Assembly: GCA_020633295.1 (NCBI GenBank)
Contig: JACKDW010000012.1
Location: 186,001 to 250,000 of the forward strand
Direction: 5' to 3'
From: Myxococcales bacterium
GTDB lineage: Bacteria > Myxococcota_A > Polyangia > Nannocystales > Nannocystaceae
DNA: 64,000 nucleotides
Shown: positions 17,578 to 31,829 of the stretch, in pieces
Numbering within the stretch: position 1 is the first letter of the stretch
Layout: every line of letters begins with the position of its first letter
Translations under genes and position numbers: made by a program
The notes under the pieces: generated by a model
Database searches by the model: none
What the model was told of the DNA's origin: nothing
The model's input: only the letters and a program-made list of their open reading frames with translations

Positions 17578-18267
17578 GTGACCGAGCGCTCCGCGTCGCT
17601 GACCGCCGCCATCGCGGCGCTGTACGAGACCTTCGCGCCCTACCGCCTGGAGGACCCCGCGAGGGCCGGGTTCTTCGACTTCGGGCCCAACGAGCGGGAG
17701 CTACGCGCGATCTCGGGACCGCTTCGCGACATCCCGGCGGAGGTCGTTCGAACCATGGAATTCTACGCGCCCGACTGGCGCAGCTGGGGGAGCGAGGCCG
17801 AGGTCAAGTACGTGCTGCCGCGCGTGCTGGAGTGCTTGGCCTTGCGCCCCGAGCTGCTCGGCTACCCGAGCACGATGAGCCTGTTCAAGCACAAGCTCCG
17901 CCGAGGGCTCACGCTCGCGGGCGTCGGCTTGCGGCCCCACGAGCGCGAGCCCGTGGCCCGCTTCTTGGAGCTGCTGCTCGAGCACCAAGCGACGCTGTCC
18001 GGCGCGTCGGAGCGCCGCGAGCTGGGCTACCTCGTCGAGGCCCTGGTCGAGCTGCGCTTCGACGACGCGCGCGCCCTGGCGGCGCTCGACCGGCACCCCG
18101 CGCAGCACGGGCCTGTGGCCGACGCGCTGCTCGAGCATTTTCGGGTGCGAGACGCGGACGAGACGCCCCGCGGCGTGTTCTGCGAGCACGAGGCGGGCCT
18201 GCGGGTCTACACCGACTGGGCGCTCGAGCGTTGGCGCGCGGCGGGCGGGTGGGACGCGGGCTGGTAG
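17578..18267 (+). CDS. Hypothetical helical protein
   Basis: 229 aa; no family recognised. Predicted mostly alpha-helical, with no signal peptide and no Cys cluster. Notable segments are LYETFAPYRLEDPARAGFF, YAPDWRSWGSEAEVKYVLPR and VLECLALRPELLGYPS, which recall small cytoplasmic repeat proteins in myxobacterial paralogue families. It follows the zinc-ribbon-like protein in the same direction. Confidence 0.6.
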   Translation: MTERSASLTAAIAALYETFAPYRLEDPARAGFFDFGPNERELRAISGPLRDIPAEVVRTMEFYAPDWRSWGSEAEVKYVLPRVLECLALRPELLGYPSTMSLFKHKLRRGLTLAGVGLRPHEREPVARFLELLLEHQATLSGASERRELGYLVEALVELRFDDARALAALDRHPAQHGPVADALLEHFRVRDADETPRGVFCEHEAGLRVYTDWALERWRAAGGWDAGW

Positions 18268-18480
18268 TCGCGGGCTCAGACTCGCCGCGACAACGCTCGC
18301 TTCCTGCTCGACCGCGCTTCAACGCGACGGGCTCGACCGAGGTCGCGTGGACCCGCACGAACGCCTGAGGCCCCGCCGCGACCTCGAGGCCGCGATACTC
18401 AGGGTACGAGGTGCGTCGCGGGTCGACGGAGCGTGCGCGGGCGGGGCCGGGCGCGACCGCGTCCCGCCCGGAGAAGTTTC

Positions 18481-18508
18481 TATTGAAATATTTTAATATT
18501 TTTCAATA
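18481..18508. promoter_or_regulatory. AT-rich palindromic operator before the HTH regulator gene
   Basis: TATTGAAA (18481-18488) and TTTCAATA (18501-18508) are perfect 8-base arms around a 12-base AT-only spacer, 17 bases before the ATG at 18525. Such an island in a very GC-rich chromosome, directly before an HTH gene, suggests an autoregulatory operator overlapping the promoter. Confidence 0.6.
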
Positions 18509-18524
18509 ATCAACGACGAGGCGA

Positions 18525-19214
18525 ATGACCCGCGCGAAGACCCTGTGGATCGACGACCCGGCGCAGCTCGAGGTGCTCGCGTCGCCCGTGCGTCAGGCGA
18601 TCCTCGACCGCATCGAGGGCCTGGGGCCGCAGCCCGTGAAGGCGCTCGCCGCCTCGCTCGAGGTCGCCGCCGACTCGCTCTACTACCACGTGAAGAAGCT
18701 GCTCGCGGTCGGGCTGCTGGTGCAGCGCGGCGTGCAGGGCGACGGGCGCGAGGAGGAGGCGCTCTACGATCTCCCCGCGCGCCGCTGGCACATCCGCTAT
18801 CGCCCCGAGGACCCGGCGCAGGCGCGCGCGCTCGGCAAGGTGACGGCCTCGATCCTGCGGCAGGCCGAGCGCGACTTCACGGCGGGGCTGGCGAGCGAGC
18901 AGGCGGTCACGCGCGGCGCCCTGCGCAACCTCTGGAGCCTGCGGCTCGAGGGCGCGCTGACGCGGGACGAGCTGCGCGCGCTCAACGGGCACCTGCAGGC
19001 GATCGTCGAGCTCCTGCGCAAGCCGGAGCGCGGCCGCGGCGGCGGGCTCTACGCCCTGTCCTGGGTGCTCGCGCCGGCGCGGGCGGGCGGGGGTCGACGC
19101 GCGGGCGCGCGGCGAGCTTCGGGGCGCGGGGACCGGGCGACGGCTCGGCCCGAGGCTGGTGGATCACGGCCCGCGGGCGCGAGGCGCCCGCGCCGGAGGA
19201 GTCGAGACGAGTGA
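18525..19214 (+). CDS. ArsR-like winged-helix transcriptional regulator
   Basis: 229 aa. The N-terminal about 80 residues carry a winged helix: LEVLASPVRQAILDRIEGLG (helix 1), VKALAASLEVAADSLYYHVKK (helix-turn-helix) and a wing LVQRGVQGDGREEEALYDL. This is the form seen in ArsR/HTH_20 repressors. Helical residues 95-180 could be a dimerisation or sensor domain. The last about 45 residues are Arg/Gly/Ala-rich and may be disordered. The palindrome at 18481-18508 is the likely binding site. Its TGA overlaps the ATG of the M28 peptidase gene by one base, so the two are translationally coupled, and the regulator probably controls the peptidase as well as itself. The effector is unknown. Confidence 0.8.
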   Translation: MTRAKTLWIDDPAQLEVLASPVRQAILDRIEGLGPQPVKALAASLEVAADSLYYHVKKLLAVGLLVQRGVQGDGREEEALYDLPARRWHIRYRPEDPAQARALGKVTASILRQAERDFTAGLASEQAVTRGALRNLWSLRLEGALTRDELRALNGHLQAIVELLRKPERGRGGGLYALSWVLAPARAGGGRRAGARRASGRGDRATARPEAGGSRPAGARRPRRRSRDE

Positions 19215-20968
19215 TGACGAGTCGAAGCGGGAGCCTGACGGCGGGCGCGGTGTTCGTGCTCGCGGGGATGATCAACCTGTCCTGTAAACCTGGTGGTGCG
19301 CGCCCGCCCGGGGACGTCGCGCGCGGGGACGCGACGTCCCCGGAGCGGGCGGCGGCGCCGGGTGACGCGCTCGAGCGCGGCCTCGCGACCATCGACGGCG
19401 AGCAGCTCGCCGCCCACGTCGCGGTGCTCGCCTCGGACGAGTTCGAGGGGCGCTTCCCGGGCAGCGCCGGCGAGATCAAGACGATCTCGTACCTCTCGGC
19501 CCAGCTCGCGCGCGTCGGCGTGGGCCCCGGCAACGGCGCGAGCTACCTGCAGGAGGTCCCGCTGGTGGCGACGACCGCCGCGGGGACTCACCGCGTCGCG
19601 ATCCGGCGCGGGCCCAGGGCGCGCGCGCAGGCGCTCGACGTGCCCGGCGACGTGCTCGTCTCGAGCGAGCGCCCCCGCGAGCGGCTCACGCTCGAGGGCG
19701 CCGAGCTGGTGTTCGTCGGGCACGGCGTCGTCGCGCCCGAGTACGGCTGGGACGACTACGGCGACGTCGACGTGCGCGGGCGCGTGGTCTTGGTGCTCGG
19801 CGGTGATCCTGGCGCGGCGCGGGGAGACCCCGCGTTCTTCAAGGGGCGCGCCATGAGCCACTACGGGACGTTTGAGTACAAGAAGGACGAGGCGCGGCGG
19901 CGCGGCGCCGTCGGCGTGCTGGCGATCCACGCCGAGGACACCAGCGGCGTGCCGTGGAGCACCGTGGCGAGCGGCGCCGGCAAGACCAAGTACCGGCTCG
20001 CGAGCGCGAGCGCGTCCCTCGACCTGCAGGGCATCATCCGCGGGGCCAAGGTCGACGAGCTGATCGCGCTCGCGGGGCGTGACCCGGCGGCGCTGCGCGA
20101 GGCGGCGACGCAGCCGGGCTTTCGCGCCGCGCCGCTCGGGCTCACGCTCGACGCCGAGCTGCGTCACGAGATCGCGCCCGTGCGCTCGCACAACGTCGTC
20201 GGGCTGATCCGCGGCAGCCAGCGCCCGGACGAGTACGTCCTCTACACCGCGCACTGGGATCACGTCGGCGTCGCCGAGCGCGATGACGGCGACGGTGACC
20301 GCGACCGCGTGTTTAACGGCGCGATCGACAACGCGACCGGGACGGCGGCGCTGCTCGAGCTCGCCGAGGCCTTCGCCGCGCTCGAGCGACCGCCGGCGCG
20401 CTCGATCGTGTTCTTGGCCACGACCGCGGAGGAGCAGGGGCTGCTCGGCGCCTCGCACTACGTCGACCACCCGCTGTTCCCGCTGCCGTCAACGGTCGGC
20501 GTCATCAACATGGACGCGCTGTTCCCCTTCGGCGAGACGCGCGGGATGACCGTGGTCGCGCTCGGCAGCTCCGAGCTCGAGGAGTACATGGCCGAGGCCG
20601 CGAAGCGGGTCGACCGCGCGCTCTACCCCGATCCCTCGCCGGAGCTCGGCGCGTTCTTTCGCTCGGACCACTACCCCTTCGTCAAGCGCGGCGTGCCGGC
20701 GCTGTTCGCCGTCGGCGGGCCGTCGCCCGAACAGGCGACGGGCGAGTCCGCGCTGATCCAGCGCTTCATCCACTACCTGCAGACGGGCTACCACAAGCCC
20801 GCGGATGAATATGACCCGAAGACCTGGGACATGGCCGGCATCGTCCAGGACGTGATGATCTACTTCCACACGGGCTACCGCGTCGCGAGCGACACCCGCT
20901 TCCCCAATTGGTACGAGGGCAGCGAGTTTCGACCCCTGCGAGACGCCATGCGCGCGGGCCTCGGATAG
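19214..20968 (+). CDS. M28-family zinc aminopeptidase lipoprotein with PA-type insert
   Basis: 584 aa. A leader with lipobox NLSC (Cys24) indicates export and anchoring. A protease-associated-like region (about 125-250: GHGVVAPEYGWDDYGDVDVR) precedes the catalytic domain. Zinc-site motifs of the M28 family are present: YTAHWDHVG, NGAIDNATGTAALLELA, TTAEEQGLLGASHYV (adjacent Glu residues) and FRSDHYPFVKRGVPALF. Such enzymes remove N-terminal amino acids from peptides outside the cytoplasm. The start codon overlaps the regulator's stop, so expression is tied to that gene. Family length and all expected ligands are present; it should be active. Confidence 0.88.
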   Translation: MTSRSGSLTAGAVFVLAGMINLSCKPGGARPPGDVARGDATSPERAAAPGDALERGLATIDGEQLAAHVAVLASDEFEGRFPGSAGEIKTISYLSAQLARVGVGPGNGASYLQEVPLVATTAAGTHRVAIRRGPRARAQALDVPGDVLVSSERPRERLTLEGAELVFVGHGVVAPEYGWDDYGDVDVRGRVVLVLGGDPGAARGDPAFFKGRAMSHYGTFEYKKDEARRRGAVGVLAIHAEDTSGVPWSTVASGAGKTKYRLASASASLDLQGIIRGAKVDELIALAGRDPAALREAATQPGFRAAPLGLTLDAELRHEIAPVRSHNVVGLIRGSQRPDEYVLYTAHWDHVGVAERDDGDGDRDRVFNGAIDNATGTAALLELAEAFAALERPPARSIVFLATTAEEQGLLGASHYVDHPLFPLPSTVGVINMDALFPFGETRGMTVVALGSSELEEYMAEAAKRVDRALYPDPSPELGAFFRSDHYPFVKRGVPALFAVGGPSPEQATGESALIQRFIHYLQTGYHKPADEYDPKTWDMAGIVQDVMIYFHTGYRVASDTRFPNWYEGSEFRPLRDAMRAGLG

Positions 20969-21055
20969 CGCGTCCGGGTCCGCCGCGCGCCCGACGTCGC
21001 GCGGCCGTCCTTCGCCCTTGAACCGCGCCCGGCGAGGCGGCTATGAACAGCCTCG

Positions 21056-22081
21056 ATGAAGATCCTCGTCACGAGCGTCGGCGGGAGCCCGGCCCTGGAC
21101 ACGGTGCGCTGCTTGAAGGAGGACCCGTCGGTCGTCGTCATCGGCGCGGACGCGAGCGAGCCGGGGCTCAAGCTCGGCGCGGTCGTCTGCGACGAGCTGC
21201 GCCCGGTGCCGCGCGCCGACCGGACGCCCGACGCCTACGTGGACGCGCTCGAGCGGCTCTCCGCCGAGGTCGACCTCGTGTTCCTCACGCTCGACGTCGA
21301 GGTCGAGGCGCTCGTGCGCACCGGTCGGCGCCCCGCGAAGATCGTCAACGTGCCGCCGCAGGAGTCGCTCGCGATCCTGCTCGACAAGGCGAAGACCGAG
21401 GAGGTCGCCCGCGACACCGGGCTGTTCCCCGCGACCGAGCGCGTGCAGGGCCCCGAGCAGCTCGCCGAGGCGCTCGCGCGGCTCCCCACGGCGCGCGCGT
21501 GGCTGCGGCCCTCGCAGGGGGCCTCGGGCGCGGGCGCGATCGCGGTCGAGAGCGCCGCCGAGGCCCGCGCCTGGATGTCCTTCTGGACCCGTCGCGGCGT
21601 CAAGGGCTCGTGGATGCTGCAGGAGTTCCTGCCCGGCCGAAACCTCAACTGGACCGCGATCTACGAGCGCGGGCGGCTCGTCGCCACGGCCCAGATGGAG
21701 CGCCTCGAGTACTTCCTCGCCGCGGTCGCGCCCGGCGGCGTCACGGGACAGGTCCGAAGAGCCAGGACCGTCGACGTCCCCGCCGCCGCGGCCGCCGCGG
21801 AGACCGTGGTGCGCGCGATCTGCCCTGAGCCCCACGGGATGTTCAGCGTCGACCTGCGCGAGGACGAGCGCGGGCAGCCGCGCCTCAACGAGATCAACCC
21901 GCGCCCGGCGGGGCGCGGCTGGTTGATGGCGAAGGCCGGCGCCAACCTCCCGCTCGCGCTCGCGCGCCTGCGCCTGGGCCTGCCGATCGGCGACGCCATC
22001 GCGCCCGGCGGCTGTCGCCCGGGGCTCGAGTTCGTGCGCCAGATGGACCTGCTGCCGGTGTTCTACGACTCGCCGACCTAG
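21056..22081 (+). CDS. ATP-grasp ligase (carbamoyl-phosphate-synthase-like fold)
   Basis: 341 aa. An N-terminal Rossmann-like domain (MKILVTSVGGSPALDTVRCL) is followed by the ATP-grasp domain from about residue 120: LDKAKTEEVARDTGLFPAT, RPSQGASGAGAIAVES (glycine-rich loop), SWMLQEFLPGRNLNWTAIY, and the metal site MFSVDLRED plus RLNEINPRPAGRGW. It belongs to the cytoplasmic ATP-grasp group that joins a carboxylate to an amine or thiol through an acyl phosphate. The substrate is unknown because no biosynthetic partner is adjacent. Confidence 0.82.
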   Translation: MKILVTSVGGSPALDTVRCLKEDPSVVVIGADASEPGLKLGAVVCDELRPVPRADRTPDAYVDALERLSAEVDLVFLTLDVEVEALVRTGRRPAKIVNVPPQESLAILLDKAKTEEVARDTGLFPATERVQGPEQLAEALARLPTARAWLRPSQGASGAGAIAVESAAEARAWMSFWTRRGVKGSWMLQEFLPGRNLNWTAIYERGRLVATAQMERLEYFLAAVAPGGVTGQVRRARTVDVPAAAAAAETVVRAICPEPHGMFSVDLREDERGQPRLNEINPRPAGRGWLMAKAGANLPLALARLRLGLPIGDAIAPGGCRPGLEFVRQMDLLPVFYDSPT

Positions 22082-22082
22082 G

Positions 22083-22166
22083 TGACGAGGACGGCGACGA
22101 GGTCGGCGACGAGGTCGGCGACGAGGTCGGCGATGAGGTCGGCGACGAAGTCGGCGACGAGGTGGT
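22083..22166. repeat. Degenerate 12-base tandem repeat (GACGAGGTCGGC)
   Basis: About six copies of a 12-base unit, with single changes in later copies, between the ATP-grasp stop and the kinase-TPR start. It is open in frame but too low in complexity to be coding with confidence. It may be a recombination-prone spacer. Confidence 0.6.
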
Positions 22167-22312
22167 CGACGACGCGCGCGTGCGCGTCGACATGGGGCCA
22201 AGCTCGTGCGGGGGGATCCACCCCATCGACCGCGTCCGCGCGCGGTCCGACGCGCGGCGCGCTGATTCTACGGTGTACGTACGAGCATGTCCGTGAGTGG
22301 CATACTCCGCGC

Positions 22313-25186
<2,874 letters not shown>

Positions 25187-25256
25187 CGGCGCCGCTTCGT
25201 CTTATGTCGTACTGGACATGTACGGATCGCGGCGCGACCGAGACGCGCGGCCGCGC

Positions 25257-26420
25257 CTACGCGCCGCGGTAGAACGCGCGGATCTCGGCGACGATGGTGT
25301 CGAGCTGCGCCTGCGTCATGAACTCGTGCACGGGCAGCGAGAGCACCGAGCGACAGGTCGCCTCGGCCCTCGGGAAGTCGCCCTCCTTGTAGCCGAGCCC
25401 CTTCGCCGCGACCTGCAGGTGCATCGGGATGGGGTAGTGGATCTTGGCGTCGATGTCGTGCTCGATGAGGTAGCGCTGCAGCGCGTCGCGTCGCTCGCAG
25501 CGGACCACGTAGATGTGGAACACCTCCTCGATCTCCGGGTCGCGCGCGGGCACCGTGATCCCCTCGATGTCGGCCAGCGCCGCGTCGAGGTAGCGCGCGT
25601 GCGCCTGCCGACGCTCGGTGATGTGATCGATGCGCTCGAGCAGGTGCAGCGCGACCACGGCCTGCACGGTGTCGAGGCGCGAGTTGAAGCCCCACAGCAC
25701 GCACTCGTCGCGGCTCACGAGCCCGTGGTTGCGCAGCAGCACGAGGTGGTCGTGAAGCTCGTCGGAGTTCGTCGCGATGAACCCGCCGTCGCCCCAGCAG
25801 TTGAGGTTCTTGAGCGGGTGCATGCTGAAGCAGCCCGCGTCCCCGAGCGTCCCCGGGCGCCTGCCCTTGTACGAGCCGTTGATCGCGTGACAGGCGTCCT
25901 CGACGACGCGCAGGTCGTGACGCCGCGCGATCTCGCCGATGGCGTCCATGTCGCAGCAGCGGCCGCTCCAGTGCACGGGCAGGATCGCGCGGGTGCGCGG
26001 CGTGATCGCGGCCTCGATCGCCGCGGGGTCGAGGTTGTAGTCGTCGCCGATGTCGGCGAACACCGGCCGCGCGCCCGTGGTGCCGATGGCGCCCACCGTG
26101 CTGTGGAAGGTGTAGGGCGTCGTGATGACCTCGTCGCCCGGCCCGACGCCCAGCGCCTTCAGGCTCAGGAACAGCGCGTCGGTGCCGCTGCCGACGCCGA
26201 TCACGTGCTTGGCCCGCAGCAGCGCCGCGATCGCGCGCTCGAAGCGATCGACGGTGCGCCCGAGCGTGAAGTCGTTGGCCTCGACCAGCTCCGCGAGCTT
26301 CTCGAAGATGTCGCGGTAGTCGGCGAACTGCTGGCTCAGGTAGTTGTGGTTGATGCGCGGCTGCGCGGTGCGGTCGTACTCCGCGGGGAGGAAGTTGTGC
26401 GGTGGGCGCTTCGCGGTCAT
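25257..26420 (-). CDS. DegT/DnrJ/EryC1-family PLP aminotransferase
   Basis: 387 aa. Motifs of the sugar aminotransferase family are complete: GVGSGTDALFLSLKALGVGPG, EVITTPYTFHSTVGAI, ILPVHWSGRCCDMDAI, VVEDACHAINGSYKG (Asp175, binds the pyridine N) and CFSMHPLKNLNCWGDGG with the Schiff-base Lys204. The C-terminal YPIPMHLQ and SLPVHEFMT segments also fit. These enzymes aminate keto-sugar nucleotides for surface polysaccharides or glycosylated metabolites. The gene stands alone here, with no other nucleotide-sugar enzyme nearby, so the product sugar cannot be named. Confidence 0.9.
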   Translation of the reverse strand: MTAKRPPHNFLPAEYDRTAQPRINHNYLSQQFADYRDIFEKLAELVEANDFTLGRTVDRFERAIAALLRAKHVIGVGSGTDALFLSLKALGVGPGDEVITTPYTFHSTVGAIGTTGARPVFADIGDDYNLDPAAIEAAITPRTRAILPVHWSGRCCDMDAIGEIARRHDLRVVEDACHAINGSYKGRRPGTLGDAGCFSMHPLKNLNCWGDGGFIATNSDELHDHLVLLRNHGLVSRDECVLWGFNSRLDTVQAVVALHLLERIDHITERRQAHARYLDAALADIEGITVPARDPEIEEVFHIYVVRCERRDALQRYLIEHDIDAKIHYPIPMHLQVAAKGLGYKEGDFPRAEATCRSVLSLPVHEFMTQAQLDTIVAEIRAFYRGA

Positions 26421-27070
26421 GGCTCTCGCGGCCCACTGTAGAGCGTTCGCGCGGGACAAGCCAGCGCGCGAGCGCACGCGCGGCGCGGGCCCGCGTCGCC
26501 TCCAGGCGTCACGAGGACGCGGCCGGAGCGAGGCACGACCGCGCCGCGTGCCCGCGTCGCGCGTCGCGTACACGCGCCGGGAGCTCCGCTCCGCGCGAGC
26601 GAGCGAAGGGCGCGACGGCGTCGACGGTCGCGCGGGCGCGACCGTCGGGCTCGCGTCGCGCAGCGCGGTCGGGCGCGGTCGATCGCGACGGCGCGCGGCG
26701 ACGATCGTCGACGCCGGCGCGTCGGAGCGCGGCGTCGCCATGCACCGCGCTCGACGCTGGCGACACGCCGCGTCGCGAGCTTCGCCTCGACGCGGGCCGA
26801 GTCGCCGCCTCGATCATGACGCGCGGGTCGCCGTCACCTGGGCGGGCGCGACGGGCGGACGCGGTCGTCCTCAAACGTGAATGAAGAGACATGTCGTACA
26901 CGGGCGCGGAGCGCCGCGCGCCGTGCCGCTCGCGCCCCCCAGTGTCGTCCGCAGCCCACACCTAAACCAAGACATCACGAGCCGCCGCCAGATTACGCAC
27001 GTGCTCAAAGAGACATGTTTCACAGAAACGACACTTGTGTCGTCGCGCGCGCGATGGTCTCCTGAGCCCC
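26421..27070. other. 650-base region without a convincing gene
   Basis: No frame has the length or bias of a real gene. It has repeats of GCG/CGC. Its right part (26870-27060) is less GC-rich and holds two exact copies of AAGAGACATGT (26884-26894 and 27008-27018), the second close to a GACACTTGTGTCG palindrome (27029-27041). These may be regulatory sites for the gene at 27071 or remnants of a lost gene. Confidence 0.4.
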
Positions 27071-27976
27071 GTGGTGACGGTAGATCGATCGAGCCGCGCT
27101 CGCGCGCTCGCGATCGCCGGGGCGCTCGCGTGCGCCTGCGGCGACTCGAGCGGCGCGAGCGAGTCGGAGACCAGCGAGGCCGAGACCGCGGCGAGCGACG
27201 CGAGCAGCGGCGCGTCCGCGAGCTCGGGCGAGGCGACTGACACGAGCACCGGCGCCGGGCCGACCACCGCCGCCACCGACGACGCGACCACGACCGGCGA
27301 CGCGACCACGACCGGCGGGGGCGCGGCGCCCGACCTGCTCGAGGACGACTTCGAGGCCGCCGCGGTGGGCGGGCCGCCGAACCCGGCGCTGTGGACGATG
27401 GCGCTCGTCGGCTCGAGCGGCACGATCACGATCGACGACAGCACCGCGCACAGCGGCGCGCGCTCGGTCCACGTGCACCACGAGGGCTTCTCGACCTACA
27501 TGGCCGCGCAGGGCGTGTTCCCGGCGCCGAACAACAGCTTCTTCGGGCGCGCGTGGTTCCGCCTCGCGGACGGGCTGCCGCAGAACCACGTGAGCTGGAT
27601 CGAGGTCGGGCTCGCGCAGAACGACGTCGACGAGGCGCGCATCGGCGCGAACATCGGGCAGCTCGACGTCAACCACTGGCCGGGCGACGAGGAGCAGCGC
27701 GCCGACGCGCCGGTGCTCGCGCAGACCTGGCACTGCCTCGAGTTCGAGTTCAACGGCGCCGCGCACGAGCTCCGCGTGTGGTTCGAAGGGGAGGAGCTCC
27801 CGGGCCTGACGGTCACGGACTGGACCACGCCGCCGGGCGGCGACGGCAACAACCCGAACAACCCGCTGATCGACTGGGCGCCGCAGGCCGAGGCGGTGCG
27901 CTTCGGCTGGGAGCTCGGCGGCGGCGACATCTGGTTCGACGACATCGCGCTCTCGACCACGCGCGTGGGCTGCTGA
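27071..27976 (+). CDS. Secreted lipoprotein with jelly-roll/polysaccharide-lyase-like domain
   Basis: About 301 aa from GTG 27071 (GTG 27074 also possible). A short leader ends ALACACGDS (lipobox) and a Ser/Thr/Ala/Gly linker runs to about residue 95. The folded part has EDDFEAAAVGG, HSGARSVHVHHEGF, SFFGRAWFRLADGLPQNHV, WHCLEFEFNGAAHELRVWF and IWFDDIALS. This beta-rich pattern is similar to concanavalin A-like or Cip1/glucuronan-lyase-type jelly rolls of secreted carbohydrate-active proteins. The assignment is by pattern only. It precedes the DUF1552/DUF1592 genes but has its own style of start. Confidence 0.55.
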   Translation: MVTVDRSSRARALAIAGALACACGDSSGASESETSEAETAASDASSGASASSGEATDTSTGAGPTTAATDDATTTGDATTTGGGAAPDLLEDDFEAAAVGGPPNPALWTMALVGSSGTITIDDSTAHSGARSVHVHHEGFSTYMAAQGVFPAPNNSFFGRAWFRLADGLPQNHVSWIEVGLAQNDVDEARIGANIGQLDVNHWPGDEEQRADAPVLAQTWHCLEFEFNGAAHELRVWFEGEELPGLTVTDWTTPPGGDGNNPNNPLIDWAPQAEAVRFGWELGGGDIWFDDIALSTTRVGC

Positions 27977-27995
27977 CGCGCGCGCGGCCGAGTGA

Positions 27996-28037
27996 TCGAC
28001 ACGACTCTTTCGACATGACTCTTGCGACATGAATTAG
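27996..28037 (+). repeat. Three tandem 14-base repeats before the DUF1552 gene
   Basis: TCGACACGACTCTT, TCGACATGACTCTT and GCGACATGAATTAG follow each other without gaps, 50 bases before the DUF1552 start at 28088. The spacing of about 1.3 helical turns suggests repeated activator sites, but no known motif was matched. Confidence 0.45.
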
Positions 28038-28087
28038 CCAACGCGCGGGACCGCGTCCACGCGCGCCGAGATTGGGAGCCAGCTCAG

Positions 28088-29380
28088 ATGCGAAGTATTC
28101 ATCGACGTCGATTTCTCCAGCTCGCCGGGGTCGGGCTGATCGCGGCGCCCTTCGTGAACATGCTGCGCGCCGGCCGAGCGCGCGCGGCGAGCGGCGGGGC
28201 CAAGCGCCTCGTGATCTTCTTCTCGCCCAACGGCGTCGTGCACTCGCACTGGCGGCCGACGGGCGGCGGCGCCGACTTCACGTTCCCGGCCGGCTCGATC
28301 CTCGAGCCGCTCGCGCCCCACCAGGCGGACCTGATCGTCATGGACGGCCTCAACTTCTTCCAGGCCGACAACCACGAGGGCGGCATGGCGGCGATGCTGA
28401 CCTGCAAGGGCGGCGCGGCCTCGGTCGGCGCGGGCGCGTCGATCGATCAGTACGTCGCGACCGAGCTGGCGAGCCCGACGAAGTTCCGCTCGCTCGAGTT
28501 CGGCGTGCAGACGAGCCCCTGGGGCGGCTCCAACCAGACGCGCATGTGCTACGCGGGCCCCGGGCAGTTCGTCACGCCCGACGACGACCCGAGCAGCGTC
28601 TACACGCGCATGTTCGGCGACCTCATGGGCGGCGACGAGGAGGTCGCCAAGCTGCGCGCGCGTCGGCAGCGGGTCGTCGACCTGCTCGTGGACGAGACCA
28701 AGGCCCTGCGCGCGCGCGTCGGCAGCGAGGAGCGGCCCAAGCTCGACGCGCACATCGAGGCGCTCGCCTCGGTCGAGCAGGGCCTGCAGGCCGGCGGCAG
28801 CTGCGACGCGCCCGTCGCCCCGGGCACCACGAACCCGCTCATCGACACGAGCATCCCGGCGGTGACCAAGGCGCAGATCGACCTCGCGGTCACGGGGCTC
28901 GCCTGCGGCCTGACGAACGTGGCGACGATCCAGCTCTCGCACACCGTCAGCCCGTCGGTGTTCTCCTGGGTCGACGGCGTGGCCGAGGGCCACCACGCGC
29001 TCTCGCACATCGACGACAGCAACGCCGCCGGCGTCGCGCAGTTCGCCGCCTGCGAGCGCTGGAGCGCCGAGCAGTTCGCCTACCTCATCGAGCAGCTCAA
29101 GGCGCTGCCCGAGCCCGACGGCGAGGGCACGATGCTCGACAACTCGGTGGTGCTGTGGGCCAAGGAGATGGGGGACTCGCGCGCGCACGTGTGCACCGAC
29201 GTGCCCTTCGTGCTCGCCGGCAGCGCCTGCGGCTACTTCAAGACCGGGCAGTACCTGAGCTTCGCCGGCGAGCCGCACAACAAGCTCATGGTCTCGATCT
29301 GCAACGCGCTGGGGCTCACCAACGAGACCTTCGGCGAGGCGTCGTTCGGCGCGGGGCCGCTCGCGGGGCTCGCCAGCTAG
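28088..29380 (+). CDS. DUF1552-family Tat-exported protein
   Basis: 430 aa from ATG 28088. The N-terminus SIHRRRFLQLAGVGLIAAPF is a twin-arginine (Tat) signal, so the protein is probably exported folded. The body matches the DUF1552 pattern: KRLVIFFSPNGVVHSHWRPT, LIVMDGLNFFQADNHEGGM, FRSLEFGVQTSPWGG, HHALSHIDDSN, DNSVVLWAKEMGDSRAH, GEPHNKLMVSICNALG. The His/Asp/Ser arrangement resembles the alkaline phosphatase/sulfatase-like relatives of this family (DUF1501/DUF1552), but function is unproven. DUF1552 genes are nearly always paired with DUF1592-type cytochrome-like proteins, as here (stop to start 15 bases). Confidence 0.85.
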   Translation: MRSIHRRRFLQLAGVGLIAAPFVNMLRAGRARAASGGAKRLVIFFSPNGVVHSHWRPTGGGADFTFPAGSILEPLAPHQADLIVMDGLNFFQADNHEGGMAAMLTCKGGAASVGAGASIDQYVATELASPTKFRSLEFGVQTSPWGGSNQTRMCYAGPGQFVTPDDDPSSVYTRMFGDLMGGDEEVAKLRARRQRVVDLLVDETKALRARVGSEERPKLDAHIEALASVEQGLQAGGSCDAPVAPGTTNPLIDTSIPAVTKAQIDLAVTGLACGLTNVATIQLSHTVSPSVFSWVDGVAEGHHALSHIDDSNAAGVAQFAACERWSAEQFAYLIEQLKALPEPDGEGTMLDNSVVLWAKEMGDSRAHVCTDVPFVLAGSACGYFKTGQYLSFAGEPHNKLMVSICNALGLTNETFGEASFGAGPLAGLAS

Positions 29381-29395
29381 GGGATGGAGGTCGAC

Positions 29396-31783
<2,388 letters not shown>

Positions 31784-31829
31784 CGACGCGGGCCGACGAC
31801 GAGCGCGACGCGGCGCGGGCGGGCGCGCG

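Noticed and set aside
22083..22166. CRISPR-like or coding start of the kinase-TPR gene
   Set aside because: Units are 12 bases without spacers, and the translation is a low-complexity Arg/Ser/Ala/Thr repeat; a downstream GTG with a -10-like box fits better as the start.
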